Source: Solibacillus sp040274725
Lineage (GTDB): Bacteria > Bacillota > Bacilli > Bacillales_A > Planococcaceae
Reading direction: 5' to 3'
NCBI GenBank assembly: GCA_040274725.1
Contig: JBEMAQ010000017.1
Span: 1 to 64,000 of the forward strand
DNA: 64,000 nt
Part shown: positions 51,772 through 60,870 of the stretch, in pieces
Layout of the letters: each line of letters opens with the position of its first letter
Position numbering within the stretch: the stretch's first letter is position 1
Notes under the pieces: generated by a model
Told to the model about the DNA's origin: nothing
The model's database searches: none
The model's input: only the letters and a program-made list of their open reading frames with translations
Position numbers and translations under genes: made by a program

Positions 51772-53157
51772 ATGAATTTGATTATTATTGCAAACATCGT
51801 TGTGCTATTAGCACTTTGCGCATTTTTATATTTCTTAAAAACAAAAGAAGTTAAATTTTCAAATCGTGTATTTATTGCGTTAGCGCTAGGTGTTTTACTT
51901 GGTCTAGGCTTACAGCTTGTATACGGAGTCGGGTCAGAAGGGATTTCAGAATCGATGCCTTGGTATAACATCATCGGTTCAGGTTACGTGAAATTATTAC
52001 AAATGATTTCAATGCCACTGATTTTCATTTCAATTTTGGCTGCATTTACGAAAGTAACAATCGGTAAAAACTTTGGTAAAGCAGCAGCGGTTATTTTATC
52101 AATTTTAATTGGTACAACAGCAGTAGCAGCAGGTTTAGGGATTACCTCAGCAGTTATCTTTGATTTAGATGCTTCACAAATTATGCAAGGGGACGCAGAA
52201 GTTGCTCGCGGTGAGTCAATGATTGAAAAATCAGCAGAAGTAACGACTTTACCGGATCAAATTTTATCAATGTTCCCAGCAAATCCATTTGCAGACTTAA
52301 CAGGATCTCGCTCAACATCAACAATTGGTGTTGTAATTTTTGCAGCGTTCTTAGGTTTCGCGTACTTACAATTACGTCGTAAGGACGAAGAAACAGAAAC
52401 AGCAACAAATGTGAAAAAAGGTATTGACGCAATTTACGGCTTAGTAATGGGCGTTGTGCGTATCGTACTACAATTAACGCCGTACGGGGTACTTGCAATT
52501 ATGGCACGTACTGTGGCAACAAGTGACTTCGCAGCCATCGCAAGCTTAGGTAAGTTTGTTCTTGCGTCATATGCCGCATTAATCGTGATGTTTTTAGTAC
52601 ATTTACTATTAATTGCACTAACAGGCTTAAACCCAGTCACATATGTGAAAAAATCAGCGGAAACATTATTATTTGCATTCACTTCACGTTCAAGTGCAGG
52701 GACATTACCACTTAATATTCAAACACAAACAAAGCGTCTTGGTGTACCAGACGGCATTGCAAACTTTGCCGGTTCGTTCGGTTTATCAATCGGTCAAAAC
52801 GGCTGTGCGGGTGTATACCCAGCAATGCTTGCCGTGATGATTGCGCCAACAGTTGGTATTAACCCACTTGATCCAGGCTTTATCGCAACATTAATCATCA
52901 TCGTAGCAATCAGCTCATTTGGTGTAGCTGGTGTTGGTGGTGGTGCGACATTTGCCGCAATCATCGTATTATCAGCGATGGATTTACCAATTGCACTTGC
53001 TGGTGTACTAATTTCAGTAGAGCCATTAATCGATATGGGTCGTACAGCATTGAACGTAAGTGGTTCAATGACTTCAGGTGTATTAGCAAGTCGTTCTGTA
53101 AATGAATTAGATACAACGGTGTATAATGAATCAGCGGATGCGAAGCCGTTAGTATAA
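51772..53157 (+). CDS. tcyP: L-cystine symporter TcyP
   Basis: 461-residue cation symporter of the dicarboxylate/amino acid family (DAACS), same length as B. subtilis TcyP. Segments typical of the cystine branch: YVKLLQMISMPLIFISILAA, FTSRSSAGTLPLNIQTQ, GSFGLSIGQNGCAGVYPAML and SVEPLIDMGRTALNVSGS. It should import cystine as a sulfur source. AGGAGG lies 8 bases before the ATG, and a good sigma-A promoter is visible. In B. subtilis the CymR repressor controls it; I could not identify a clear CymR site here. Confidence 0.93.
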   Translation: MNLIIIANIVVLLALCAFLYFLKTKEVKFSNRVFIALALGVLLGLGLQLVYGVGSEGISESMPWYNIIGSGYVKLLQMISMPLIFISILAAFTKVTIGKNFGKAAAVILSILIGTTAVAAGLGITSAVIFDLDASQIMQGDAEVARGESMIEKSAEVTTLPDQILSMFPANPFADLTGSRSTSTIGVVIFAAFLGFAYLQLRRKDEETETATNVKKGIDAIYGLVMGVVRIVLQLTPYGVLAIMARTVATSDFAAIASLGKFVLASYAALIVMFLVHLLLIALTGLNPVTYVKKSAETLLFAFTSRSSAGTLPLNIQTQTKRLGVPDGIANFAGSFGLSIGQNGCAGVYPAMLAVMIAPTVGINPLDPGFIATLIIIVAISSFGVAGVGGGATFAAIIVLSAMDLPIALAGVLISVEPLIDMGRTALNVSGSMTSGVLASRSVNELDTTVYNESADAKPLV

Positions 53158-53183
53158 TTTGTTAAATAATTGACGTATAAGGG

Positions 53184-53218
53184 TAGAGAATTGAGAAATC
53201 AATTTTCTATCTTTTTTT
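53184..53218 (+). terminator. Terminator after tcyP
   Basis: An 11-bp stem (53184-53194 with 53199-53209) followed by seven Ts. Confidence 0.88.
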
Positions 53219-53233
53219 GTTCTTGTGGAAATA

Positions 53234-53267
53234 AAAAATCGCACGCCTTTATAGGCGTGCGATTTTT
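53234..53267 (-). terminator. Terminator of the fumarase gene
   Basis: A 14-bp perfect stem (53234-53247 with 53254-53267), with the T-run on the minus strand just after the fumarase stop codon. Confidence 0.9.
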
Positions 53268-53274
53268 AAATTTA

Positions 53275-54813
53275 TTAGAATACGCGTTCAGCGTGCATAG
53301 CTAATTTGTCTAATGAAGATTTTTCAACATCAGCATGTAATGAATTCCCGTGAGAGTCCATTGTTACGACTGCTGTGAAGCCTTCTACAGATAAATGCCA
53401 CATCGCTTCTGGAATACCGAATTCGATTAAGTCTACACCGTCAACTGACTTGATGCAGTCTGCGTAGTACTGAGCAGCACCACCGATAGCGTTTAAGTAA
53501 ACGCCGCCGTGTTCTGAAAGTGCAGCAAGCGTTTTTGGACCCATACCGCCTTTACCCATAACTGCGCGGATGCCGAATTTTTTCATGATGTCGCCTTGGT
53601 ATGGCTCCTCACGAATAGATGTTGTTGGACCAGCAGCTTTTACTACCCAGTTACCTTCTGCGTCTTTACCCATTACTGGACCACAGTGATAAATAATTTG
53701 ACCGTCTAAATCTACTGGTGCTTCAACACCTTCACCGATTAAGTGATGGTGGATTGCGTCACGACCTGTGTACATACGGCCTGTAATTTTTACTACGTCA
53801 CCAACGTTTAATGAACGGATTTTCTCTTCAGAAATTGGCGCAGTAAGTTCTACTACTTTGTTGTTATCGTTTTCTTGCTTTTCTTCATCACGGAAAGTAA
53901 TTTTTTCACCGTCTTGGTAATGCCAGTTGATGATCTCGCCCGTTTCTGGGTTGATATCAATTGCCATACGACGGTAAGCCCAGCAGTTATACGCTACTGA
54001 TACGAAGAATGATGCTGGTAAGCGGTCCATTACGCCGATTTTACAGCCTAAAAGTGTCGCTTCACCACCGAAGCCCATTGTACCTACGCCAAATGTGTTT
54101 GCTGTTTTGACAACATAGTCTTCTAATTTCGCTAAGTCTTCAATTGGGTTCACGTCATCTACAGAGCGGAATAATTGCTCTTTTGCAAGATCGTATCCAG
54201 CAGAACGGTCGCCACCGATACCAACACCGATGAAACCAGCTGAACAGCCTTGTCCCTGTGCTTGCCATACAGAATGTAAGATACACTTACGGATACCATC
54301 TAAGTCACGACCAGCGCGGCCTAAGCCTTCAAGTTCTGTTGGAAGTGAGTATTGGATGTTCTTATTTTCACAGCCGCCACCTTTAAGGATTAGCTTGATT
54401 GTGATGTAGTCCTGTTCCCACTGTTCAAATTTCACGACTGGAAGACCAGGACCGATATTTGTACCTGAGTTTTTACCAGTTAATGAATCAACTGAGTTTG
54501 GACGTAATTTTGTATCAGCTGTTGCAGCTGCAATCGCTGTTTGAATTGCTTTTTTAATTTCGATTTGGTTCACGCCAACTGGAGTGTACACTTTGAACGT
54601 TGGTAAACCAGTATCTTGGCAAATTGGAGATACATTATCTTCTGCCATGACGATATTTGTTGTAATTGTGTCTAAAGACATCGCAGCACGCGTACCAGCG
54701 TTTTCCGCGTCTTTCGCAGCTTTAATCGCGCGACGAACGTCCTTTGGTAAATTTGTAGATGTTTCTGTAACTAGAGAATAAAGGCTTTTTTCTAAAGTTT
54801 CTAAGTATGCCAT
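53275..54813 (-). CDS. fumA: Class I (iron-sulfur) fumarate hydratase
   Basis: 512-residue single-chain class I fumarase: alpha part with PICQDTGLPTF, GGGCENKN and GFIGVGIGGDR, beta part with GRMYTGRDAIHHHL, YHCGPVMGKD and the AAGPTTSIREEPYQ substrate segment. The [4Fe-4S] cysteines are in PICQDTG, GGGCENK and QGCSAG. It converts fumarate to malate in the TCA cycle and is oxygen-labile. B. subtilis uses the unrelated class II FumC, so this gene marks a lineage difference; whether FumC is also present lies outside the window. A candidate cre element lies about 80 bases upstream. Confidence 0.93.
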   Translation of the reverse strand: MAYLETLEKSLYSLVTETSTNLPKDVRRAIKAAKDAENAGTRAAMSLDTITTNIVMAEDNVSPICQDTGLPTFKVYTPVGVNQIEIKKAIQTAIAAATADTKLRPNSVDSLTGKNSGTNIGPGLPVVKFEQWEQDYITIKLILKGGGCENKNIQYSLPTELEGLGRAGRDLDGIRKCILHSVWQAQGQGCSAGFIGVGIGGDRSAGYDLAKEQLFRSVDDVNPIEDLAKLEDYVVKTANTFGVGTMGFGGEATLLGCKIGVMDRLPASFFVSVAYNCWAYRRMAIDINPETGEIINWHYQDGEKITFRDEEKQENDNNKVVELTAPISEEKIRSLNVGDVVKITGRMYTGRDAIHHHLIGEGVEAPVDLDGQIIYHCGPVMGKDAEGNWVVKAAGPTTSIREEPYQGDIMKKFGIRAVMGKGGMGPKTLAALSEHGGVYLNAIGGAAQYYADCIKSVDGVDLIEFGIPEAMWHLSVEGFTAVVTMDSHGNSLHADVEKSSLDKLAMHAERVF

Positions 54814-54893
54814 CTTAATTTTTCCCCCCAGAAAAATGAAGTTTATTTTTTAAAAAATACATTTTATATTATAACCCTTTTAATTTAGAAAAA

Positions 54894-54907
54894 AAAGAGC
54901 GCTTACA
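54894..54907 (-). promoter_or_regulatory. Candidate cre site upstream of the fumarase gene
   Basis: On the minus strand TGTAAGCGCTCTTT matches 12 of 14 positions of the CcpA consensus TGWAANCGNTNWCA. It lies upstream of a TATAAT-like -10 for the fumarase gene. Carbon catabolite control is plausible but inferred. Confidence 0.5.
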
Positions 54908-55002
54908 GTGAATGGTGGAAGAATTACGTAAAATTTTGATTTCTTTGTTGAATTTAACATTCAAATAAAAAAGCAGCACCTAGTCGGCACTGCTTTGGAA
55001 AG

Positions 55003-55242
55003 TTATTCGTTATTATCGCGTGATTGGAATTGATCCATTTTGTCTTCAAGATCATCCATCATTTTAATTAGACGGTCAATATCCTCTAGCTCTGTTGTTT
55101 CTGGATCGATTGCGTCTAACACCTCAAGGAAGATTTCTAAGCGCTCTTTCAAATAGTTAACTTGCTGCTCTTTGTTTGTAATTGGATTCATAGTGTCCGC
55201 TTCTACTAACGTAAAAACGGGATTCCCTCCTTTTTGGTTCAC
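55003..55242 (-). CDS. SE1561-family small helical protein
   Basis: Up to 79 residues. The conserved region is residues 18-70: EQQVNYLKERLEIFLEVLDA, then IDPETTELEDIDRLIKMMDD, acidic and helical, as in SE1561-like proteins of Bacillales, function unknown. Start uncertain: the GTG at 55242 has GGAGG 4 bases upstream, while the ATG at 55191 matches the start of the conserved region but has only a weak site. A second AAAGGAGGG lies inside the first codons. Monocistronic. Confidence 0.72.
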   Translation of the reverse strand: MNQKGGNPVFTLVEADTMNPITNKEQQVNYLKERLEIFLEVLDAIDPETTELEDIDRLIKMMDDLEDKMDQFQSRDNNE

Positions 55243-55348
55243 TTAGCCTCCATTATACAGTGGAATTTTGAAATTGCAATCGTTGTGGTAAGAAGAGGGA
55301 GTAGTCTAGTACTTATTAATTAATTTATTATTCTATCTATTTAGAATA

Positions 55349-55557
55349 TTTACAATACGGACAGGTTATGTTAAAGTAACGTTAATACAAATAAAGGAGT
55401 GGTCGGAAAAGCGATGCATTCAAAATACAGGATAGAAGTGGAGGGAGTTTAGACCATTTTTCAGCACAATGGCTGAAAAACTTGTTTATGAAAAATATGG
55501 ATAATAGTGAAACGTGATACCCTAGTAAACATTGAAGAGATGTTTGCTAGGGTTTTT
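55349..55557 (+). ncRNA. Candidate short transcript or leader ending at a terminator before an MFS gene
   Basis: A promoter-like pair TTTACA-N17-TAAAGT (55349-55377) is followed by a 12-codon reading frame (55414-55452) with an AAGGAG about 15 bases upstream, a hairpin (55457-55465 with 55472-55480) and an intrinsic terminator (55519-55531 with 55541-55553, then Ts). The MFS gene starts 55 bases later. It could be a small RNA, a tiny gene or an attenuating leader. Inference only. Confidence 0.4.
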
Positions 55558-55612
55558 ATATGCCTAAAAATCGAGTATGATACGAATTAGAAATTAAAGG
55601 AGTTGAATTAGC

Positions 55613-56779
55613 ATGAGCTATGAACAACGGAAATTTATAATTCTTGTAATCATTGTATCGATTTCTGGCTTCTCACAAGGAATGCTATTACCGCTCGTTG
55701 CAGTTATTTTTGAGTCAGACGGTGTTTCATCGACACTTAACGGCCTCAATGCCACAGGTTTATACATAGGAACATTGCTCATTTCACCATTTATCGAGCA
55801 GCCGCTTCGAAAATATGGCTATAAGCCGATTATTATCGTCGGTGGTGCGCTTGTATTCGCATCACTCTTTTTATTTCCGTTTTGGAAAAGCGTATCCTTC
55901 TGGTTTTTCTTGCGACTACTGATTGGTATCGGCGATCATGCGCTACATTTTGCGACGCAGACGTGGATTACAACGTCGACACCGCAGCATAAATTAGGGA
56001 AGGCCATGTCGATTTACGGAATTTCATTTGGTGTCGGCTTTGCGGTTGGCCCACTCTTTGTTCCGCTCATTGAAATTTCGGAGAGTCTACCGTTTATTAT
56101 TTCATCTGCACTCTGCTTAGTCGCGTGGTCACTTGTATTCTTTGTGAAAAATGAGCATCCGGAGGCACTGATGGGGGATGCGAAAAACAACGGTTTGTCG
56201 CGTTATAAATTTGCGATTCGTTACGGCTGGATTGGGTTTTTACCGCCGTTTGTTTATGGCTTTTTAGAGTCATCACTAAATGCGCTCTACCCGGTGTATG
56301 CACTGCGTAAAGATTTTGAATTACATTATGTATCGATTATTCTAGCGGCCTTTGCAGTAGGGGCGATTTTAACACAGTTCCCACTTGGTATGCTTGGGGA
56401 TAGGATTGGGCGCAAAAAGGTTATAGTTGGAGGCTTACTTGGCGGTTTTTTCTTTTTCGTTCTTGGAAGTAACTTAGAATTTTCGGAGCTGCTCGTTGCC
56501 ATGACGTTTTTCCTAGCGGGTATGAGTGCGGGCTCCATGTACTCACTCGGGATTACATATATGGCTGATTTAACGCCGAAAGAACTGCTACCGACAGGAA
56601 ATTTATTATGCGGTATTTTCTTTAGTCTCGGGTCGCTAACAGGTCCATTTTTAGGTGGGCTATATTTGCAAGTATTTCCTAGTGCAAGCTTTTTACTATT
56701 AGTGGCAAGTTTATTGTTGCTTATAGCACTCATTGTTTTATTATTCGGCAAAACAACAAAAACAGACGTTCAAATTTAA
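55613..56779 (+). CDS. Major facilitator superfamily transporter
   Basis: 388-residue, 12-helix MFS protein resembling Bacillus drug-efflux or sugar-efflux carriers. The motif A-like loops GDRIGRKK and QPLRKYGYKPII are present, with GIGDHALHFATQTWI in helix 4. AAAGGAG precedes the ATG. The substrate is unknown. Its last four bases overlap the stop codon of a small gene on the other strand, and the two share one terminator hairpin. A possible leader transcript with its own terminator lies just upstream. Confidence 0.85.
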   Translation: MSYEQRKFIILVIIVSISGFSQGMLLPLVAVIFESDGVSSTLNGLNATGLYIGTLLISPFIEQPLRKYGYKPIIIVGGALVFASLFLFPFWKSVSFWFFLRLLIGIGDHALHFATQTWITTSTPQHKLGKAMSIYGISFGVGFAVGPLFVPLIEISESLPFIISSALCLVAWSLVFFVKNEHPEALMGDAKNNGLSRYKFAIRYGWIGFLPPFVYGFLESSLNALYPVYALRKDFELHYVSIILAAFAVGAILTQFPLGMLGDRIGRKKVIVGGLLGGFFFFVLGSNLEFSELLVAMTFFLAGMSAGSMYSLGITYMADLTPKELLPTGNLLCGIFFSLGSLTGPFLGGLYLQVFPSASFLLLVASLLLLIALIVLLFGKTTKTDVQI

Positions 56780-56798
56780 TTTGAGCGTCTGTTTTTTA
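56759..56798. terminator. Shared bidirectional terminator
   Basis: An 18-bp near-perfect stem (56759-56776 with 56779-56796) overlaps the stop codons of both convergent genes; T-runs lie on both sides. Confidence 0.88.
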
Positions 56799-57012
56799 CA
56801 TTGAAAAAAATAATAGTCGTTAAAATAATCGCAATCAACACGTATATAAAAAGTGCTAAAAAATTAATCCCACCGAATGTTACAGCTGATTGTAATGATG
56901 AGCCACTTTGTGAGGAAGCCTCGTAATCGAGCGACCCTGTAAGTGTAAATAACCAGCCTACGATAAAGAAGGATAGGATAAACGTGACCGCAACAAGTAA
57001 AAAGTTTTTCAT
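56776..57012 (-). CDS. Small two-span membrane protein
   Basis: 78-residue protein with two hydrophobic helices (LLVAVTFILSFFIVGWLFTL, 4-23; INFLALFIYVLIAIILTTII, about 49-68), a Ser-rich outer loop (YEASSQSGSSLQSA) and a basic C terminus. CGGAGG lies 9 bases before the ATG. Family not recognised. Confidence 0.7.
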   Translation of the reverse strand: MKNFLLVAVTFILSFFIVGWLFTLTGSLDYEASSQSGSSLQSAVTFGGINFLALFIYVLIAIILTTIIFFNVKNRRSN

Positions 57013-57336
57013 TCTGTATAGCCTCCGTTCTTTACTATCTCAGTGTACTGAAAATAAGGGCTAATTTCAAAATAAAGTTAAATTTACAATATTAAAATAG
57101 AAAAGTGATATTTTACTATTGTTTTCATAGAGAAATAAAAGTTAGTAGTAATAAAAGGGTATGAAAGAGGAAATATTGAATCTAATCTACTATAAGCAAC
57201 TTTTTTCCTTTCCATTTTTCACTGTAATTGTATCAAAAAACACATTTTTATTTTATAGTTAAAATATTCTACAAAAGTATAAGGAATAACTATAAAATGG
57301 TTATTATAATGAAATAATGAGAGAAGGTTTTTCTGG
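57013..57336. other. AT-rich region upstream of the fourth chemoreceptor gene
   Basis: 324 bp without a gene. TATTATAATG near 57301-57310 may be a -10 region. No sigma-D consensus, riboswitch or strong hairpin was found. Confidence 0.4.
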
Positions 57337-59037
57337 ATGGGGAAGTTTACTAATTTTAAAACAATCAAAGCCCGTATTTTAAGTGCGTTTATCGTCGTAC
57401 TAGTATTTCTTTGTATTTTTGCGGGGTATAATTTTTATTCGAATCAACAAATGGAATTGAAAGCTAAAGAACTAGTAGAGCAAGATATCGTTATTTTGAA
57501 TGCAAGTCAAAAGCTAGCGACATCAAGCAGTGTTCGTCTGTCAGCAGCTCTTAGTTATGTTGTGACAGGTGAAGAGCGCTACATTGAAATTTTTAACGAG
57601 TATCGTCAGTTAGCAGAAGAAAATAATGCGATTGTTGAAAAATACTATGGCACAGATGATGCTGCGCGCAATGAATTAGTGGATAAGGCCCGTATTTGGA
57701 GTAATAGTGTAGAAAACGAGGTATTTGCTGTTTATAAAGCAGGTAAGAAAGAGCAGGCACTGGCAAATTTAACGAATTTTACAGTACTTGTGACAGAAGT
57801 ACGCACAGGTTATGAAGAAATGGCCAATGAGCGTGCGAATAATATTGAGGCAGTTGGCAACGATGTTGTGAAAACGAGTTCTTCGAATAAAGTGATTGGT
57901 TTAGTTGTCAGTTTGAGTATCACGTTAGTAGGTGTGCTTATTGCATTATTTACATCAATTCAAATTTCGAAGCCGATTCAATTCGTAGCGAATCGTATGG
58001 AGCAAATGGCTGATGGAAATTTAGCGAATGAACCGTTGACTGTTTTACGCCGTGACGAGGTAGGGCAATTAATGATAGCGGCAAATGATATGAATGAAAA
58101 ATTAAAGAAGACGATTCAGTCTATTTACAATGTGTCAGAAACAGTCGCTGCAAGTAGTGAGGAGTTAGCGCAATCCTCACATGAAGTGAAACTCGGTGCA
58201 GAGCAAATTGCAAGTACGATGCAGGAAATTGCAACGGGTACAGAAACGCAAGCCTCTACGACAGGGGATTTAGCTGAAACAATGAATGCGTTTATAGCGC
58301 GTATTCAAGAAACAACAAGCGAAGGTGTGGCACTGAAAAGTCATTCAAGTGATGTGCAAAACTTAACGAATACCGGGAAAGATTTAATGACTAGCTCGAC
58401 GACACAAATGGCGACAATTAATGAAATTGTCCTGCATTCTGTTCGGAATGTAGAAGGATTGAATGAGCAGTCTGCCGAAATTTCCAAGCTTGTTTCGGTT
58501 ATTGATGACATTTCGAATCAAACAAATTTACTGGCATTGAATGCAGCAATCGAAGCGGCACGCGCGGGTGAGCACGGCAAAGGGTTTGCGGTTGTCGCGG
58601 ATGAAGTCCGAAAATTAGCAGAGCAGGTACAGCTTTCAGTTGCAGATATTTCGACAATTGTTGGTCGTATTCAGCAGGAGACGAAGAGTGTAACGAAGTC
58701 ATTACAGGACGGCTATGAGGAGGTCAAAAAAGGCACAAATCAAATGACTGAAACAAATGAAACCTTCCACCATATTTCAGATGCTGTGTCAGGAATGATT
58801 GCTAATATTGATTTGATCGCACTAAATTTAAATGGTGTGTTGGCGAGCACAGAGGAAATTGGTACATCGATTAATGAGATTGCATCGATTTCTGAAGAGT
58901 CCGCAGCAGGTATTGAACAAACAACCGCAACAGTTGAAGAAACAGCGACGACAATGGACGAAATTGTACATAGCTCGAATCAATTAGCGACGTTAGCAGA
59001 AAAGCTTAATACAGAAATGCAACAATTTAAGCTTTAA
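57337..59037 (+). CDS. Methyl-accepting chemotaxis protein
   Basis: 566-residue chemoreceptor: TM1 about 13-31, helical extracytoplasmic domain to about 185 (with SVRLSAALSYVVTGEERYIE, a four-helix-bundle pattern), TM2 about 188-210, HAMP with FVANRMEQMADGNLANEPLT, then the signalling helix pair with ISNQTNLLALNAAIEAARAG and DEVRKLAEQ. A GAGAAGG ribosome site precedes the start. Ligand unknown. A terminator follows; the gene is monocistronic. Confidence 0.9.
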   Translation: MGKFTNFKTIKARILSAFIVVLVFLCIFAGYNFYSNQQMELKAKELVEQDIVILNASQKLATSSSVRLSAALSYVVTGEERYIEIFNEYRQLAEENNAIVEKYYGTDDAARNELVDKARIWSNSVENEVFAVYKAGKKEQALANLTNFTVLVTEVRTGYEEMANERANNIEAVGNDVVKTSSSNKVIGLVVSLSITLVGVLIALFTSIQISKPIQFVANRMEQMADGNLANEPLTVLRRDEVGQLMIAANDMNEKLKKTIQSIYNVSETVAASSEELAQSSHEVKLGAEQIASTMQEIATGTETQASTTGDLAETMNAFIARIQETTSEGVALKSHSSDVQNLTNTGKDLMTSSTTQMATINEIVLHSVRNVEGLNEQSAEISKLVSVIDDISNQTNLLALNAAIEAARAGEHGKGFAVVADEVRKLAEQVQLSVADISTIVGRIQQETKSVTKSLQDGYEEVKKGTNQMTETNETFHHISDAVSGMIANIDLIALNLNGVLASTEEIGTSINEIASISEESAAGIEQTTATVEETATTMDEIVHSSNQLATLAEKLNTEMQQFKL

Positions 59038-59057
59038 AATGAAATAATCCAACGTAA

Positions 59058-59104
59058 AACGATTTCCTCTAGTAGTAAGCTCTACTAGTGAGAAATCGTT
59101 TTTT
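59058..59104. terminator. Terminator between chemoreceptor and MFS genes
   Basis: Outer stem AACGATTT (59058-59065) with AAATCGTT (59093-59100), plus an inner CTAGTAG/CTACTAG stem, then Ts. Confidence 0.88.
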
Positions 59105-59111
59105 AGTATGG

Positions 59112-60362
59112 CTAGACTGCCTGAACATTTTCTTTGTAGAAAAGTATGCCCATTACCCCCATCATTGAAAAGAAAACGGGGATGATGAAGCTATAGAAGT
59201 ATCCAGCAGATAGATTGCCTGGAGTAGCCTGAAAAACATCTAATAAATAGCCGAAAAGGATGGGAAGTAATACAGCACTTAAAAAGCCGCCCGTATTAGC
59301 AAATCCAGAAACAACGCCTGATTCAGTGAGCGGGAATGATTGACGAACAGCTGCAAAGGTTAATGCACTAGCTCCGTATCCAAAGCCAATCATAAAAAAT
59401 AGGATGGTGAGCAGGGGCGGAGATGGGTGGCCATTAAATAAAAGAAAAGAAAACCAGCTCAAGAAAACGAGCAGTTGAACAACAATGTACGGTCTTTTGA
59501 TTGTGTTTAGTGTACCTGCAATCCAACTCATAAAAGGTGCGCCAATGAGTGCGCCAATAAGCCCAATCATCATGAGTTCACTTACTTCAAAACGTGTCAT
59601 CCCGTAGACAGTCATCCCGTATGGCACTGCCCATGAGCTAATAAAGCCGATATAGCCGCCGACAACCCCAAAGTGACAAAAAAATAAGGCCCATGCTTGC
59701 CGATTTGAAAAAACTCTTTTTAATACGGCAGATGTTTTTTCATGGTGAATGATCTCATTTAGAGGAAGTGATTCACTTAAAAAAAGCCGGTTTGCTTTTT
59801 TTATGAGGACAAAATAAAGCAGGAAACTACATAAAACTAATAAAGCCCCAAGTGAAAAAAATGCTGTGCGCCAGCCGAGTAAATGTATCCAAAAAGAGAA
59901 AGGAACAGTGGCTATTAGGAAACCTAAACTACCCGTCATACCTGCAAAGCCAACTAATCGAACAAATTCTTTTTTTTGAAACCACTGGGCTAAGATGAGC
60001 ATCATATTTACCCAGATGGTTGCGTCACCGATTCCCGTGATGATTCGTGCGAAGAACAGCACGAATTCATGTGTACCTAGACTATAAAGGATTGTACCAA
60101 GGCCAGTAAGCGCGGCACCAAAAATCAAAAAGAAATTTGGTCCAAAACGGTCAGCAAGCGCACCCATAGGAATTTGCAGGGCTGTGTAAACAAAAAACTG
60201 GACGCTTGCTAATAAGCCAATCAACGAAGCTGTTACATGAAAATCTTCCATTAATTGATCGGTAATCAATCCTGGAGCAGTTCGTTGACTTGCCATTAAC
60301 AAATAAGTGATGAGTACAGAAGCCAATACAAGCCATCTATACTTACTATGTTGTTTTTCCAG
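59112..60362 (-). CDS. MFS transporter, probable CTG start
   Basis: About 416-residue MFS carrier with 12 helices. Motif A is GALADRFG in the first loop; QRTAPGLITDQLMEDF and ARIITGIGDATIWVNMML are typical of a group annotated as anion/organic acid or YycB-like MFS proteins; substrate unknown. No ATG, GTG or TTG stands at the expected N terminus. AGGAG lies 9 bases before a CTG (60360-60362) that would give (M)EKQHSKYRWLVLASVLITYL, a normal MFS beginning; an in-frame TAG lies 6 bases upstream of it. The next possible start, TTG at 60326, cuts into the first helix and lacks a ribosome site. Confidence 0.82.
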   Translation of the reverse strand: MEKQHSKYRWLVLASVLITYLLMASQRTAPGLITDQLMEDFHVTASLIGLLASVQFFVYTALQIPMGALADRFGPNFFLIFGAALTGLGTILYSLGTHEFVLFFARIITGIGDATIWVNMMLILAQWFQKKEFVRLVGFAGMTGSLGFLIATVPFSFWIHLLGWRTAFFSLGALLVLCSFLLYFVLIKKANRLFLSESLPLNEIIHHEKTSAVLKRVFSNRQAWALFFCHFGVVGGYIGFISSWAVPYGMTVYGMTRFEVSELMMIGLIGALIGAPFMSWIAGTLNTIKRPYIVVQLLVFLSWFSFLLFNGHPSPPLLTILFFMIGFGYGASALTFAAVRQSFPLTESGVVSGFANTGGFLSAVLLPILFGYLLDVFQATPGNLSAGYFYSFIIPVFFSMMGVMGILFYKENVQAV

Positions 60363-60557
60363 TGAACTCTACTCCTAAAAGTTTTTTATTATGGATATTC
60401 GAATTTAGGGAAGCTTATTCTGAATTTGAAGATATTTGGAAAATATTTGTTTTCATTTGAAAATAAAAACGACCCAAATTGGACAACATAAAGATTGAAG
60501 AATATAAATCAGCATTTTATATTTTTCATCATCCATTATGTGAAAGGGAGGGGCGCT

Positions 60558-60809
60558 ATGCAGACTTTAGAAGTGAAATGTACCGTATCGGATTGTTTTT
60601 TCCATGCAAAAGGAAATATTTGTGGAGCTGAAAAAATTGAAATCAATATGAATTATCAAGCGGACAAACAACAGCAATCTGAATTTGCTACTGATTTTGA
60701 TGCTGTAAAAGAAGAGGCGACACAGTCAACGCAAACGTGCTGTAACACGTTTATATCGAAAAAACAAAAGCAGTTAGCTGACAATCTCAGTCATTTACAA
60801 AAAAATTAA
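60558..60809 (+). CDS. DUF1540 protein
   Basis: 83-residue protein with the DUF1540 cysteine pattern VKCTVSDCFFHAKGNICGAE (7-26) and a later TQTCCNTF. DUF1540 proteins are small, Cys-rich and common in spore-formers; they probably bind a metal. AGGGAGGGG lies about 6 bases before the ATG at 60558. Followed by a strong terminator. Confidence 0.82.
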   Translation: MQTLEVKCTVSDCFFHAKGNICGAEKIEINMNYQADKQQQSEFATDFDAVKEEATQSTQTCCNTFISKKQKQLADNLSHLQKN

Positions 60810-60825
60810 ACAATGATTTATTATG

Positions 60826-60870
60826 CTCAATTTACAGAAGTACTCGTTACTTCTGTAAATTGAGTTTTTA
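60826..60870. terminator. Bidirectional terminator
   Basis: A 17-bp perfect stem (60826-60842 with 60848-60864), T-run on the plus strand and A-rich flank on the left. It lies between convergent genes. Confidence 0.92.
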
